Shown here piece after piece: positions 1 through 12,566 of a stretch of DNA of 64,000 nucleotides. The DNA is taken from contig NC_080043.1 in the NCBI RefSeq assembly GCF_012489685.1, positions 3,908,501 to 3,972,500 on the forward strand, given 5' to 3'. The notes under the pieces were generated by a model, which was not told the origin of the DNA, did no database searches, and saw only the letters and a program-made list of their open reading frames with translations. Position numbers and translations under genes: made by a program. The DNA is from Lotus japonicus. Lineage: Eukaryota; Streptophyta; Magnoliopsida; Fabales; Fabaceae. Numbering within the stretch: the first letter of the stretch is position 1; each line of letters opens with the position of its first letter.

Positions 1-273
1 GATGTTTGAACTCTGAGACCGATTGATGGGGTGTCAATCGGAGGAAGAGTGTGCTTGATTACTGTTTATATAGATTATTTTTGAAGGTTATTCGTAAGTG
101 AATAACCTTATGCTCGTTATTGTTAATTATACATTTGATATAAGTATATACATAGTTAGTTATTATAGAACTTTGTGTTGTTCTGGCCTGAGTATCTGTT
201 GTGGTCTTTGACTGTTCATGAAAACAGGAACAGGAGGTTTCCACAACCGATCGAGACTCAAGGTTCAGACAGC

Positions 274-3200
274 ATGAATCCGATGGAGCAAGCTATTGCT
301 AATCTGACTGCCCTTATGGCACAACAAGTTACTAACACTGCTGCAAGGGAGGAAGCTGAAGCTCAACGTGCTGCTACTGCTGCTTTGGTGGCTGCACAAA
401 ACCAAGCTGAAGAGAATGCTCGCCGTGTTCAGCGGGAGGAACGTGAATTAGCTGCTGCTCAGACCAGGGGTCTGAATGATTTCAAGCGTCAGGATCCGCC
501 GAAGTTCTCTGGGGGCTTCGATCCGGAAGAAGCTGACTTATGGCTCCAAGAGTTGGAGAAGATCTTTACCTTCTTGCGTACAACTGCAGAGATGAAAGTT
601 GATTATGCAACCTACCTGCTAACGGGTGAAGCTGAGTATTGGTGGCGTGGGGCTAGGGCTATGATGGAGGCTGACCATCAAGCCATCACTTGGGAGTGTT
701 TCCGTGGAGCTTTCTTGGACAAGTACTTTCCTAGAAGTGCTAGAGCCGCTAAGGAAGCACAATTTCTGAGACTCCGTCAAGGATGCATGACCGTTGCTGA
801 GTATGCTGCAAAGTTGGAGTCGTTGGCTAAACACTTCCGTTACTTTAGAGGACAGATTGATGAAGGCTACATGTGTGAGCGATTCATTGAGGGGCTGTGT
901 TATGAGCTGCAGAGGGCGGTGCAACCGCTAGGACTGAATCGCTACCAAGTGCTGGTGGAGAAGACCAAGGGGATTGAGGCCATTGATAATGCAAGGGGCA
1001 AATTCCAAGGTTTGAACAAGCCTTACCAAGGAAGTGGAGGTCCGGCTAGGACTAACCCAGGAAGAGGTGACAAGGGTAGGCATTTCCAGAAGAAGCCGTA
1101 TGTTCGTCCTCAGGGTAGGGGGACAACTTCTGGGTCCTTTTATCCTACTGGTGGAAATGCAATTGCACTAAGAACCCCATCTGGGAATCGGGAGGATGTG
1201 ACTTGCTTCAGGTGCAACAAAAAGGGGCACTATGCCAACCACTGTTCTGAGAGTCTTGCGGCGTGTTGGAACTGCAACAAGCCAGGCCACACTGCTGCAG
1301 AGTGCAGGATTCCTAAAGTTGAGGCTGCTGCAAATGTTGCTGGGGCTAGGAGGCCTACTGCTGGTGGAAGGGTCTACTCGATCAGTGGAACTGAAGCTGA
1401 GGAAGACGATGGTCTGATCCGCAGTACCTGCGAGATTGCGGGTAATTCCCTTATCGCGCTATTTGATTCTGGTGCTACGCATTCATTTATAGATATAGCT
1501 TGTGCGGCAAGGTTAAAGCTAGAAGTGTCAAAGCTACCGTTTGACTTGACAGTGTCTACCCCTGCATCTAAGAGTCTAGTAACTAACACTGCATGTCTGG
1601 AATGTCCTTGGATGTACCTAGATAAGAAGTTTGTAGCAAACTTAATCTGTTTACCTCTCAAGGGATTGGATGTGATCATAAGCATGGATTGGTTGTCCCA
1701 CCATCATGTTCTTCTTGATTGCGCCAATAAGGTAGTTATCTTTCCCGATGCTGGACTCGCTGAGTTCCTGAACTCGTACTTTTCAAAGCTTTCTTTGAGG
1801 AAAGGAGCTTTGAGTTCTCTCATGTCTACAACCGTGGTGGAAGCTAAGGAGAATGGAGTACACAGAATTGCTATTGTGCAAGATTTCGAGGATGTGTTCC
1901 CCGAAGACGTACCTGGAATACCTCCGGTCAGAGATATGGAGTTCACAATTGATATAGTCCCAGGCACTGGACCTATATCAATCGCACCGTATCGTATGGC
2001 ACCGGCAGAACTGACTGAGCTGAAGAGTCAACTCGAAGATTTAACCAAGAAGGGGTTTATCCGACCTAGTGTTTCTCCGTGGGGAGCGCCAGTGCTGCTT
2101 GTGAAGAAGAAAGACGGAAGATCGCGACTTTGTGTGGATTATCGACAGTTGAACAAAGTCACGATAAAGAACCGTTATCCGTTGCCAAGGATTGACGATT
2201 TGATGGATCAGTTGAAGGGTGCTGCTATTTTCTCGAAGATTGACCTGAGATCGGGATATCACCAGATTAGAGTCAAGGATGAGGATATTCAAAAGACGGC
2301 GTTTAGGACACGCTATGGGCACTATGAGTACTTGGTGATGCCGTTTGGAGTTACGAATGCACCAGCTGTATTCATGGACTACATGAATAGGATCTTTCAT
2401 CCATTCTTGGATCGCTTCGTTGTGGTGTTCATCGACGACATCTTGATCTACTCGAGGAATCGTGAAGAACACGAGGAACATCTACGTCAAGTATTACAAG
2501 TTCTTCGGGATAAGGTACTGTATGCTAACGCGACAAAGTGTGAATTTTGGCTCGAAGAAGTAAAGTTTTTAGGACATGTCATCTCAAAGGAGGGTATTGC
2601 TGTGGATCCCAGTAAAGTGGAAGCGGTACTTGCATGGGAGCGTCCTAAGACTGTGACAGATATAAGGAGTTTCATCGGTTTAGCTGGATATTACCGACGA
2701 TTCATCGAAGGTTTTGCTAAGATTGCAGGACCATTGACGAAACTCACCCGGAAGAACCAACATTTTGCTTGGACAGAGGATTGTGAACAGAGTTTCCAAG
2801 ATATGAAGAAGCGTTTGACGACCGCGCCAGTTCTGACATTACCACAAGAGAAGGAACCCTACGAGGTTTACTGCGATGCTTCGTACCAAGGTTTGGGTTG
2901 TGTGTTGATGCAACACCGAAAGGCTGTGGCTTATTCTTCAAGGCAATTGAAGATACATGAACGGAACTATCCTACGCACGATTTGGAGTTAGCGGCTGTG
3001 GTATTTGCGCTCAAGATTTGGAGGCACTATCTTTATGGGAGCACTTTCACTGTTTTTAGTGATCATAAGAGCTTGAAGTACCTGTTCGATCAGAAGGATC
3101 TGAATATGAGACAAAGGCGTTGGGTGGAATTCATCAAGGACTATGATTTCACTTTGTTGTACCACCCAGGAAAAGCAAATGTTGTAGCAGACGCACTGAG

Positions 3201-4596
3201 TCGCCAGACAATTCATGTTTCATCGTTGATGATTAAGGAATTGGAACTTATCGAGACTTTTCGCGACCTCAGTTTGGGTATGCAAGTGACACCTGGAAAA
3301 TTGAGCTTTGGGATGGTGACGATCACTAGTGATTTTCTGAACGAGATCAAGGTGAAACAACTGTTAGATGAGGAGCTGATCGAGAAACGGAACTTGATCA
3401 TTTTGGGAAAAGCGCCGGATTTTGAGGTAGGAACCGACAACATTCTGCGTTGCAAAGGACGTGTCTGCGTACCATTGGACATGGAGTTGAGAAGGATGAT
3501 TCTTGACGAAGGTCACAAGAGCAGATTGAGTATTCATCCGGGATCGACAAAGATGTATCAAGATCTAAAGTTGAATTTTTGGTGGCCAGGAATGAAGAAG
3601 AATGTAGCAGATTTTGTGACGGCATGTCTGACATGTCAGAAGGCGAAGATAGAACATCAAAAGCCTGCGGGTATGTTACAGTCACTTGATGTGCCGGAGT
3701 GGAAGTGGGACAGTATCTCTATGGATTTCGTGGTAGCTTTGCCAGCTACGAGGAAGAGATTTGATTCCATTTGGGTCATTGTGGACCGTCTGACGAAGTC
3801 AGCACATTTCATACCGGTGAAGACCACGTTCAATGTGGAGGCACTTGCAAAAGTGTATGTCGCTGAGATTGTACGACTTCATGGAGTACCATCGAGTATT
3901 GTTTCTGACAGAGATCCGAAGTTTACTTCGCATTTCTGGAAGGCGTTGCACGAGGCGCTTGGGACGAAGTTGAGGTTGAGCTCTGCCTATCACCCTCAGA
4001 TGGATGGACAGACAGAGAGGACAATACAGTCATTGGAAGACTTGCTGCGAGCCTGTGTTCTGGATAGTCAAGAAAGCTGGGATGAGCTGTTGCCATTGAT
4101 CGAGTTTACTTATAACAACAGTTTTCATGCTAGTATTGGAATGGCACCTTATGAGGCTTTGTATGGGAGGAGATGTAGAACTCCTTTATGTTGGTTTCAA
4201 GATGGCGAACATCTTCTCGTTGGACCTGAATTAGTACAACAAACTACTGAGAAAGTGAAGCAAATACAAGAGAAGATGAGGACGTCACAGAGTCGACAGA
4301 AGAGTTATGCTGACACACGACGGAGAGAGTTAGAGTTTGAGGCGGGAGACCATGTGTTTCTTCGCGTGACACCAACTACCGGAGTGGGAAGAGCGATAAA
4401 GTCGAGGAAGCTGACACCGAAGTTCATTGGACCGTATCAGATTATCGAGCGAGTCGGTAAAGTAGCTTATCGGATTGCGTTGCCACCTTTTCTTTCCAAG
4501 ATTCATGATGTGCTACACGTGTCACAATTGAGGAAGTATATTCCTGATCCCTCTCACATCATCAAGGAAGATGATATTCAGATTAGAGACAACTAA
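274..4596 (+). CDS. Gag-pol polyprotein of chromovirus copy 1
   Basis: This single frame of 1440 codons encodes the retrotransposon polyprotein. The first ATG in frame is at 274; upstream codons are open but lack ATG. Gag covers about residues 1-300. Two CCHC zinc knuckles follow, starting at residues 311 ([14 protein letters not shown]) and 331 ([14 protein letters not shown]). The protease has DSGA at 398-401. Reverse transcriptase carries FIDD at 719-722, and the RNase H catalytic Asp is near 868. The integrase has an HHCC zinc region followed by D1151, D1212 and E1248, a D-X60-D-X35-E triad. Residue 1243 is Met where copy 2 and the family have Thr. A TAA at 4594-4596 stops the frame 55 codons before the chromodomain-like tail ends. 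Apart from this stop and the Met change the frame is open, so the element inserted or was copied recently. Confidence 0.95.
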   Translation: MNPMEQAIANLTALMAQQVTNTAAREEAEAQRAATAALVAAQNQAEENARRVQREERELAAAQTRGLNDFKRQDPPKFSGGFDPEEADLWLQELEKIFTFLRTTAEMKVDYATYLLTGEAEYWWRGARAMMEADHQAITWECFRGAFLDKYFPRSARAAKEAQFLRLRQGCMTVAEYAAKLESLAKHFRYFRGQIDEGYMCERFIEGLCYELQRAVQPLGLNRYQVLVEKTKGIEAIDNARGKFQGLNKPYQGSGGPARTNPGRGDKGRHFQKKPYVRPQGRGTTSGSFYPTGGNAIALRTPSGNREDVTCFRCNKKGHYANHCSESLAACWNCNKPGHTAAECRIPKVEAAANVAGARRPTAGGRVYSISGTEAEEDDGLIRSTCEIAGNSLIALFDSGATHSFIDIACAARLKLEVSKLPFDLTVSTPASKSLVTNTACLECPWMYLDKKFVANLICLPLKGLDVIISMDWLSHHHVLLDCANKVVIFPDAGLAEFLNSYFSKLSLRKGALSSLMSTTVVEAKENGVHRIAIVQDFEDVFPEDVPGIPPVRDMEFTIDIVPGTGPISIAPYRMAPAELTELKSQLEDLTKKGFIRPSVSPWGAPVLLVKKKDGRSRLCVDYRQLNKVTIKNRYPLPRIDDLMDQLKGAAIFSKIDLRSGYHQIRVKDEDIQKTAFRTRYGHYEYLVMPFGVTNAPAVFMDYMNRIFHPFLDRFVVVFIDDILIYSRNREEHEEHLRQVLQVLRDKVLYANATKCEFWLEEVKFLGHVISKEGIAVDPSKVEAVLAWERPKTVTDIRSFIGLAGYYRRFIEGFAKIAGPLTKLTRKNQHFAWTEDCEQSFQDMKKRLTTAPVLTLPQEKEPYEVYCDASYQGLGCVLMQHRKAVAYSSRQLKIHERNYPTHDLELAAVVFALKIWRHYLYGSTFTVFSDHKSLKYLFDQKDLNMRQRRWVEFIKDYDFTLLYHPGKANVVADALSRQTIHVSSLMIKELELIETFRDLSLGMQVTPGKLSFGMVTITSDFLNEIKVKQLLDEELIEKRNLIILGKAPDFEVGTDNILRCKGRVCVPLDMELRRMILDEGHKSRLSIHPGSTKMYQDLKLNFWWPGMKKNVADFVTACLTCQKAKIEHQKPAGMLQSLDVPEWKWDSISMDFVVALPATRKRFDSIWVIVDRLTKSAHFIPVKTTFNVEALAKVYVAEIVRLHGVPSSIVSDRDPKFTSHFWKALHEALGTKLRLSSAYHPQMDGQTERTIQSLEDLLRACVLDSQESWDELLPLIEFTYNNSFHASIGMAPYEALYGRRCRTPLCWFQDGEHLLVGPELVQQTTEKVKQIQEKMRTSQSRQKSYADTRRRELEFEAGDHVFLRVTPTTGVGRAIKSRKLTPKFIGPYQIIERVGKVAYRIALPPFLSKIHDVLHVSQLRKYIPDPSHIIKEDDIQIRDN

Positions 4597-4764
4597 TCTT
4601 TTGAAGTGGCACCAATGAGGATTGAGGAACGTAGGATCAAGCAGTTGAGGAACAAGCAGGTTCCTCTGGTAAAAGTGATTTGGAACCAAGTCACGGGCGA
4701 TGCTACTTGGGAACTAGAAGAGAGGATGAAGGAACAGTATCCGGAACTCTTCACTGAGCCTTAA
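4597..4764 (+). pseudogene. Detached chromodomain-like C-terminus of copy 1 polyprotein
   Basis: The frame of gag-pol stays open for 55 codons after the TAA at 4594-4596 and ends at TAA 4762-4764. The encoded tail has the conserved pieces RIEERRIKQLRNKQVPLVKV, then a Trp, then ATWELEE and YPELF. These match the degenerate chromodomain that closes Tekay/Del integrases, which is thought to guide integration into heterochromatin. It is in phase with the main frame, so only the one stop separates it. The identical stop in copy 2 shows that it predates the tandem or was spread by recombination. Read-through of the stop is possible but unsupported. Confidence 0.8.
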
Positions 4765-4789
4765 GTTTCGAGGACGAAACTTTCTTTTT

Positions 4790-4795
4790 GGGGGG
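4790..4795 (+). other. Polypurine tract before the shared LTR
   Basis: Six G residues lie 6 bases before the LTR start (TG at 4802). This is the expected plus-strand primer position for reverse transcription. The same tract precedes the last LTR at 12760-12765. Confidence 0.75.
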
Positions 4796-5490
4796 TAGTA
4801 TTGTAAGACCTGGATTTTCAGAACAAGCTAATTTCCGACTCACGCGTAGAATCAGTGTAAGCGTGACAGGAGTTTGATATTTGAGAAAGATTAATGAAGA
4901 AGAAAGTTCAGGAATTGCTTGAGGAATGTTGCGTAGTCATTTTAGGAATTAGAGCGAGTCGTCTGCACACCCGCCTTATGGCAAGCGTGTCCAGAATAGG
5001 CTAATTTCGCTTTAGAGCAACGTTTTAAGTGAGATTTCGAATCCTTGGAAAATTTAAAGATTTTCTTTATTTTTCCTTCGACCAGCGTTTCATTTCGGAA
5101 CTCTAGACTGTACGCACGATAGTATTCACTTTTCGGAAGTCCGACGACGCTAATTTCCTTGCTTCGAAACCCTAGATTCGAGCGATGGAAGAAGACTTTT
5201 TCTATTCGGGACTTCTAACGAAGTTTCCGTCCACGTTGCCAGATTTGTTTCGACATTTCCAATCTTTCTTCAGAAGGAAGTTTTGTCGTCTGAGCATCAC
5301 AGCAAAAAGTAGTTTAACGGGACAGATTAACTTACACCGCCTTTGGGATTTTAGATATCGTTTTTCCCAAATCATAGATAATTGTTTTGAGTTCTGGAAT
5401 TCTGACGCCAGAATCTCTCTTAGAATTCCTCGGTGGACGTGCTGCAAAAATCGGAATCGCGAAATTTTCATTTTCCCGCGATTTCACCTG

Positions 5491-5500
5491 CCTATAAATA
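5491..5500 (+). promoter_or_regulatory. Predicted LTR TATA box
   Basis: The string CCTATAAATA lies about 690 bases into the LTR, followed by a CT-rich stretch. It is the best candidate for the LTR promoter that starts the genomic transcript (U3/R boundary shortly downstream). The last LTR has the same box at 13461-13470. Confidence 0.6.
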
Positions 5501-6726
5501 GCTCGAAAAAGCAAAATCTCTTCATTCTCACCCATTCAAGGCCGCGAGCAAGGAGAGAGGAGGATAGGAGAAATTTTCGCGAAAACTTGACCAATCTTCG
5601 TGCAGTTCGTCCCTACTTCTAGGTATTGAGGTAACTAGCATGAATCCTACCTCTGTTTACTGTTTCTGTTGCGTTTCTGAAGTCGTTTCTGTGCTCACAG
5701 TTTTGAGCTTTTTCTAAAATTGTCCGATTTCCTTGATTTCTTGGTTGGGTTATGTTCCTTATGTTCCCATGAGTCTAAAACCTCTGTCAGTAATCGCCGA
5801 TTGCGATTCAGTTGTCCAAGATCTGAAAAATTGATTCAAAACCCCATTAGTCGCACATTTCGAAACTTTATTGTCGAAAAGCTGTAATCTGACTTCGTGC
5901 CTTTAGGATTTGTTGTCACGGATGTCATGAGGATCAATGCTGTCAAATTTGTTTTCCGAACTGATAACTTTGAAGTTTTGAGCCTTTATTTTGGACCAAA
6001 ATGCCCCTGGATAGTCGTATTTCGACCCGATTGTCCGAAAATTGTTCCGACAATTTCTTTGCCTTAGTTTTACCCTAAAACTACCTTGTGAATTGATTTA
6101 GATCGAAGAAAATGTTCGAAAACCCTATTTTCCATAGTGGCCGAAACCTAATTGCTTGGGTACCGTGTCCAAAAATAATTTTTGGGTCTCTATGACCTGA
6201 GCCATTGCGTAGCTCTTTCAATTGTCGAAATTTTGGCGCCGGTTTCGTGTCATTCTGAGTTCTGTAGCTCGAGTTATGCTCGTTTTAGCGAACGAAGTCT
6301 CCGTTGTCAATTTGTGCCTAAATAGGAACTCTGAAGCTTTAGAGGCTTTCTTTACGATTTCGATTAGTATTAGTAGATCGTGTTGCTCCTAGTGAAGCTT
6401 GTGTTGATGATTGTGTTTTCTTTGTTCTAGGTTCGCAATTTCCATGCCCAACTTCTACTCACGAAGGTAAGGGTAACTCGGTTTTAGAGCGTCTTTGAGT
6501 CTTGCATGCTTTTATCGCACTGCCTGTGTTTGAGATGAAGATGTTTATATTGATTGGCAGATGATTATGATTATTATGCTGAATTTGGAAAATGTTTTCT
6601 GAGAGGCTTCGGCCGTTTACTGGTTTCTGTCGTTACTGCTTCCTAGTGGATGGAACATGTGGTTACTTTGGATTGGTCCTTGGGTGGGCTTTGTTATTGT
6701 CTGACTTGGCATATAGGGCTTGAGTC

Positions 6727-6931
6727 AAGTGGCGATGAGGAGGTGTGTCCTATCATTGTCCCATCTTGCGAGATGCTAAGTGGCGATCAGGAGGTGTGTC
6801 CTATGATTGTCCCGTCTTGTGTGACGTTAAGTGGCGATTAGGAGGTGTGTCCTATGATTGTCCCGTCATGTATGACGTTATAAGTGGCGATGAGGAGGTG
6901 TGTCCTATCATTGTCCGTCTTGAGAGACGAT
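6727..6931 (+). repeat. Four tandem 51-53 bp units inside the central LTR
   Basis: Units start at 6727, 6778, 6829 and 6882, each with AAGTGGCGAT, then GGAGGTGTGTCCTAT, then ATTGTCC and a short dyad such as CGTC...GACG. They differ by a few bases each. They lie in the transcribed or leader part of the LTR, well after the TATA box. The last LTR has the same array at about 14697-14902. Function unknown. Confidence 0.85.
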
Positions 6932-7639
6932 ATTGATCGATCCATTTTGTTAGCAGCATATAGTTGCATTATAGGGAACTAACACCTGACCCTATGTTGT
7001 TGGATTTTCGTATTGGTTTATTGATATCTGATTTGATGTTACATTGTTGAGGTTATTATTATCTGAGTCCGATTTATGTTTAAGTTGTTGATATATGAGT
7101 TGAGTTATGTTGCTAGTTATTTACCATGCCAGGTAATTAAATTCGAACAGCATGATTTTTCTCTTTTATACATGGTAATTGCATGGAGTTAACCCTTTCT
7201 ATTTGCTACTTGTTGTTTGGGCGCTTAACGCTATTAGGCGATGGAGATCCTTCCGCCGAGGCATAGCTACTCGAGTTGGAGATCGAGTTGTAAGCGGTGG
7301 AGTAGAGGTATGAGAAGCAGCTTTGCTTCTCTTCTTGTGGATTATGTTGGAGTCTCTTTTACTTTATGAGAACTCTGTTATTAAAGTCTTGCTTCCGCCA
7401 CTGTTAAAGTGCGCATGTTTATTCTGAACCTTACTTATGGTATTGTAAACTATTATTACTGTATATCGGGAAACAAGTTATCTAAATAAAGTTATTGGTA
7501 TGTTTCCAACCTTTAGCCGAAGTGTTTAGTTGTTTTACAGAAAAAAATTCCCTTGGTTTTAGGGATTGCAGATTGGTCCTTAGACTTTGTTAGGTTACTA
7601 ATGTGACTCCTCAGTTGAGAAATTGGGGTGTTACAATTG

Positions 7640-7651
7640 TGGTATCAGAGC
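7640..7651 (+). other. Primer-binding site (initiator tRNA-Met)
   Basis: TGGTATCAGAGC lies four bases after the LTR end at 7635. It is complementary to the 3' end of plant initiator methionyl tRNA, the usual primer for this lineage. Its presence right after the central LTR shows that the LTR also serves as a 5' LTR. Confidence 0.92.
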
Positions 7652-7967
7652 TTTGGTCTAGAAAAACCAGAGCTTTTGGTAGAGTGCCTGCTTAAGATGT
7701 TTGAACTCTGAGACCGATTGATGGGGTGTCAATCGGAGGAAGAGTGTGCTTGATTACTGTTTATATAGATTATTTTGAAGGTTATTCGTAAGTGAATAAC
7801 CTTATGCTCTTATTGTTAATTATACATTTGATATAAGTATATACATAGTTAGTTATTATAGAAACTTTGTGTTGTTCTGGCCTGAGTATCTGTTGTGGTC
7901 TTTGACTGTTCATGAAAACAGGAACAGGAGGTTTCCACAACCGATCGAGACTCAAGGTTCAGACAGC

Positions 7968-10900
7968 ATGAATCCGATGGAGCAAGCTATTGCTAATCTG
8001 ACTGCCCTTATGGCACAACAAGTTACTAACACTGCTGCAAGGAGGAAGCTGAAGCTCAACGTGCTGCTACTGCTGCTTTGGTGGCTGCACAAAACCAAGC
8101 TGAAGAGAATGCTCGCCGTGTTCAGCGGGAGGAACGTGAATTAGCTGCTGCTCAGACCAGGGGTCTGAATGATTTCAAGCGTCAGATCCGCCGAAGTTCT
8201 CTGGGGGCTTCGATCCGGAAGAAGCTGACTTATGGCTCCAAGAGTTGGAGAAGATCTTTACCTTCTTGCGTACAACTGCAGAGATGAAAGTTGATTATGC
8301 AACCTACCTGCTAACGGGTGAAGCTGAGTATTGGTGGCGTGGGGCTAGGGCTATGATGGAGGCTGACCATCAAGCCATCACTTGGGAGTGTTTCCGTGGA
8401 GCNNNNNNNNNNNNNNNNNNNNNNNNNNNNNNNNNNNNNNNNNNNNNNNNNNNNNNNNNNNNNNNNNNNNNNNNNNNNNNNNNNNNNNNNNNNNNNNNNN
8501 NNGGGGCTTATGGCTCCAAGAGTTGGAGAAGATCTTTACCTTCTTGCGTACAACTGCAGAGATGAAAGTTGATTATGCAACCTACCTGCTAACGGGTGAA
8601 GCTGAGTATTGGTGGCGTGGGGCTAGGGCTATGATGGAGGCTGACCATCAAGCCATCACTTGGGAGTGTTTCCGTGGAGCTTTCTTGGACAAGTACTTTC
8701 CTAGAAGTGCTAGAGCCGCTAAGGAAGCACAATTTCTGAGACTCCGTCAAGGATGCATGACCGTTGCTGAGTATGCTGCAAAGTTGGAGTCGTTGGCTAA
8801 ACACTTCCGTTACTTTAGAGGACAGATTGATGAAGGCTACATGTGTGAGCGATTCATTGAGGGGCTGTGTTATGAGCTGCAGAGGGCGGTGCAACCGCTA
8901 GGACTGAATCGCTACCAAGTGCTGGTGGAGAAGACCAAGGGGATTGAGGCCATTGATAATGCAAGGGGCAAATTCCAAGGTTTGAACAAGCCTTACCAAG
9001 GAAGTGGAGGTCCGGCTAGGACTAACCCAGGAAGAGGTGACAAGGGTAGGCATTTCCAGAAGAAGCCGTATGTTCGTCCTCAGGGTAGGGGGACAACTTC
9101 TGGGTCCTTTTATCCTACTGGTGGAAATGCAATTGCACTAAGAACCCCATCTGGGAATCGGGAGGATGTGACTTGCTTCAGGTGCAACAAAAAGGGGCAC
9201 TATGCCAACCACTGTTCTGAGAGTCTTGCGGCGTGTTGGAACTGCAACAAGCCAGGCCACACTGCTGCAGAGTGCAGGATTCCTAAAGTTGAGGCTGCTG
9301 CAAATGTTGCTGGGGCTAGGAGGCCTACTGCTGGTGGAAGGGTCTACTCGATCAGTGGAACTGAAGCTGAGGAAGACGATGGTCTGATCCGCAGTACCTG
9401 CGAGATTGCGGGTAATTCCCTTATCGCGCTATTTGATTCTGGTGCTACGCATTCATTTATAGATATAGCTTGTGCGGCAAGGTTAAAGCTAGAAGTGTCA
9501 AAGCTACCGTTTGACTTGACAGTGTCTACCCCTGCATCTAAGAGTCTAGTAACTAACACTGCATGTCTGGAATGTCCTTGGATGTACCTAGATAAGAAGT
9601 TTGTAGCAAACTTAATCTGTTTACCTCTCAAGGGATTGGATGTGATCATAAGCATGGATTGGTTGTCCCACCATCATGTTCTTCTTGATTGCGCCAATAA
9701 GGTAGTTATCTTTCCCGATGCTGGACTCGCTGAGTTCCTGAACTCGTACTTTTCAAAGCTTTCTTTGAGGAAAGGAGCTTTGAGTTCTCTCATGTCTACA
9801 ACCGTGGTGGAAGCTAAGGAGAATGGAGTACACAGAATTGCTATTGTGCAAGATTTCGAGGATGTGTTCCCCGAAGACGTACCTGGAATACCTCCGGTCA
9901 GAGATATGGAGTTCACAATTGATATAGTCCCAGGCACTGGACCTATATCAATCGCACCGTATCGTATGGCACCGGCAGAACTGACTGAGCTGAAGAGTCA
10001 ACTCGAAGATTTAACCAAGAAGGGGTTTATCCGACCTAGTGTTTCTCCGTGGGGAGCGCCAGTGCTGCTTGTGAAGAAGAAAGACGGAAGATCGCGACTT
10101 TGTGTGGATTATCGACAGTTGAACAAAGTCACGATAAAGAACCGTTATCCGTTGCCAAGGATTGACGATTTGATGGATCAGTTGAAGGGTGCTGCTATTT
10201 TCTCGAAGATTGACCTGAGATCGGGATATCACCAGATTAGAGTCAAGGATGAGGATATTCAAAAGACGGCGTTTAGGACACGCTATGGGCACTATGAGTA
10301 CTTGGTGATGCCGTTTGGAGTTACGAATGCACCAGCTGTATTCATGGACTACATGAATAGGATCTTTCATCCATTCTTGGATCGCTTCGTTGTGGTGTTC
10401 ATCGACGACATCTTGATCTACTCGAGGAATCGTGAAGAACACGAGGAACATCTACGTCAAGTATTACAAGTTCTTCGGGATAAGGTACTGTATGCTAACG
10501 CGACAAAGTGTGAATTTTGGCTCGAAGAAGTAAAGTTTTTAGGACATGTCATCTCAAAGGAGGGTATTGCTGTGGATCCCAGTAAAGTGGAAGCGGTACT
10601 TGCATGGGAGCGTCCTAAGACTGTGACAGATATAAGGAGTTTCATCGGTTTAGCTGGATATTACCGACGATTCATCGAAGGTTTTGCTAAGATTGCAGGA
10701 CCATTGACGAAACTCACCCGGAAGAACCAACATTTTGCTTGGACAGAGGATTGTGAACAGAGTTTCCAAGATATGAAGAAGCGTTTGACGACCGCGCCAG
10801 TTCTGACATTACCACAAGAGAAGGAACCCTACGAGGTTTACTGCGATGCTTCGTACCAAGGTTTGGGTTGTGTGTTGATGCAACACCGAAAGGCTGTGGC

Positions 10901-12566
10901 TTATTCTTCAAGGCAATTGAAGATACATGAACGGAACTATCCTACGCACGATTTGGAGTTAGCGGCTGTGGTATTTGCGCTCAAGATTTGGAGGCACTAT
11001 CTTTATGGGAGCACTTTCACTGTTTTTAGTGATCATAAGAGCTTGAAGTACCTGTTCGATCAGAAGGATCTGAATATGAGACAAAGGCGTTGGGTGGAAT
11101 TCATCAAGGACTATGATTTCACTTTGTTGTACCACCCAGGAAAAGCAAATGTTGTAGCAGACGCACTGAGTCGCCAGACAATTCATGTTTCATCGTTGAT
11201 GATTAAGGAATTGGAACTTATCGAGACTTTTCGCGACCTCAGTTTGGGTATGCAAGTGACACCTGGAAAATTGAGCTTTGGGATGGTGACGATCACTAGT
11301 GATTTTCTGAACGAGATCAAGGTGAAACAACTGTTAGATGAGGAGCTGATCGAGAAACGGAACTTGATCATTTTGGGAAAAGCGCCGGATTTTGAGGTAG
11401 GAACCGACAACATTCTGCGTTGCAAAGGACGTGTCTGCGTACCATTGGACATGGAGTTGAGAAGGATGATTCTTGACGAAGGTCACAAGAGCAGATTGAG
11501 TATTCATCCGGGATCGACAAAGATGTATCAAGATCTAAAGTTGAATTTTTGGTGGCCAGGAATGAAGAAGAATGTAGCAGATTTTGTGACGGCATGTCTG
11601 ACATGTCAGAAGGCGAAGATAGAACATCAAAAGCCTGCGGGTATGTTACAGTCACTTGATGTGCCGGAGTGGAAGTGGGACAGTATCTCTATGGATTTCG
11701 TGGTAGCTTTGCCAGCTACGAGGAAGAGATTTGATTCCATTTGGGTCATTGTGGACCGTCTGACGAAGTCAGCACATTTCATACCGGTGAAGACCACGTT
11801 CAATGTGGAGGCACTTGCAAAAGTGTATGTCGCTGAGATTGTACGACTTCATGGAGTACCATCGAGTATTGTTTCTGACAGAGATCCGAAGTTTACTTCG
11901 CATTTCTGGAAGGCGTTGCACGAGGCGCTTGGGACGAAGTTGAGGTTGAGCTCTGCCTATCACCCTCAGACGGATGGACAGACAGAGAGGACAATACAGT
12001 CATTGGAAGACTTGCTGCGAGCCTGTGTTCTGGATAGTCAAGAAAGCTGGGATGAGCTGTTGCCATTGATCGAGTTTACTTATAACAACAGTTTTCATGC
12101 TAGTATTGGAATGGCACCTTATGAGGCTTTGTATGGGAGGAGATGTAGAACTCCTTTATGTTGGTTTCAAGATGGCGAACATCTTCTCGTTGGACCTGAA
12201 TTAGTACAACAAACTACTGAGAAAGTGAAGCAAATACAAGAGAAGATGAGGACGTCACAGAGTCGACAGAAGAGTTATGCTGACACACGACGGAGAGAGT
12301 TAGAGTTTGAGGCGGGAGACCATGTGTTTCTTCGCGTGACACCAACTACCGGAGTGGGAAGAGCGATAAAGTCGAGGAAGCTGACACCGAAGTTCATTGG
12401 ACCGTATCAGATTATCGAGCGAGTCGGTAAAGTAGCTTATCGGATTGCGTTGCCACCTTTTCTTTCCAAGATTCATGATGTGCTACACGTGTCACAATTG
12501 AGGAAGTATATTCCTGATCCCTCTCACATCATCAAGGAAGATGATATTCAGATTAGAGACAACTAA
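7968..12566 (+). pseudogene. Gag-pol of chromovirus copy 2, broken by frameshifts and a gap
   Basis: The gag ATG equivalent to copy 1 is at 7968. Two single-G losses relative to copy 1 (near 8041 and 8185) shift the gag frame. A run of 100 N follows at 8403-8502. After the gap the frame resumes at gag and runs to the same TAA at 12564-12566, with zinc knuckles, DSGA, FIDD, RNase H and the integrase triad unchanged. The integrase reads Thr at the position where copy 1 has Met (codon at 11970). The gag frameshifts sit at a contig end beside the gap and may be sequencing errors rather than true damage, so the element may be intact up to the shared stop. Confidence 0.9.
8403..8502. other. Assembly gap of exactly 100 N with overlapping contig ends
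   Basis: The 174 bases before the gap (8229-8402) repeat exactly at 8507-8680 right after it. A round 100-N gap flanked by identical ends is typical of two overlapping contigs joined by scaffolding without merging. The true length here is unknown and the duplication is probably not real. Confidence 0.93.

Larger units (their letters stand above)
4802..7635 (+). repeat. Shared central LTR (2834 bp)
   Basis: The LTR begins TGTAAGACCTGG and ends GGGGTGTTACA, with the TG...CA ends of an LTR. It is the 3' LTR of copy 1 and the 5' LTR of copy 2. Against the LTR at 12772-15607 I see one substitution (5767 C versus 13737 T) and four single-base indels. The indels all lie between about 6916 and 7556, that is, towards the later contig break. 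A TATA box lies at 5491-5500 and a four-unit 51-bp repeat at 6727-6931. Confidence 0.93.

Noticed and set aside
5185..5622. 145-codon frame inside the LTR (repeated at 13155-13592)
   Set aside because: It spans the TATA box and leader of the LTR, has no known motif, and is repeated only because the LTR is repeated.
8245..8565. Frames running through the N block
   Set aside because: They exist only because N codons do not give stops; the sequence is a gap with duplicated contig ends.
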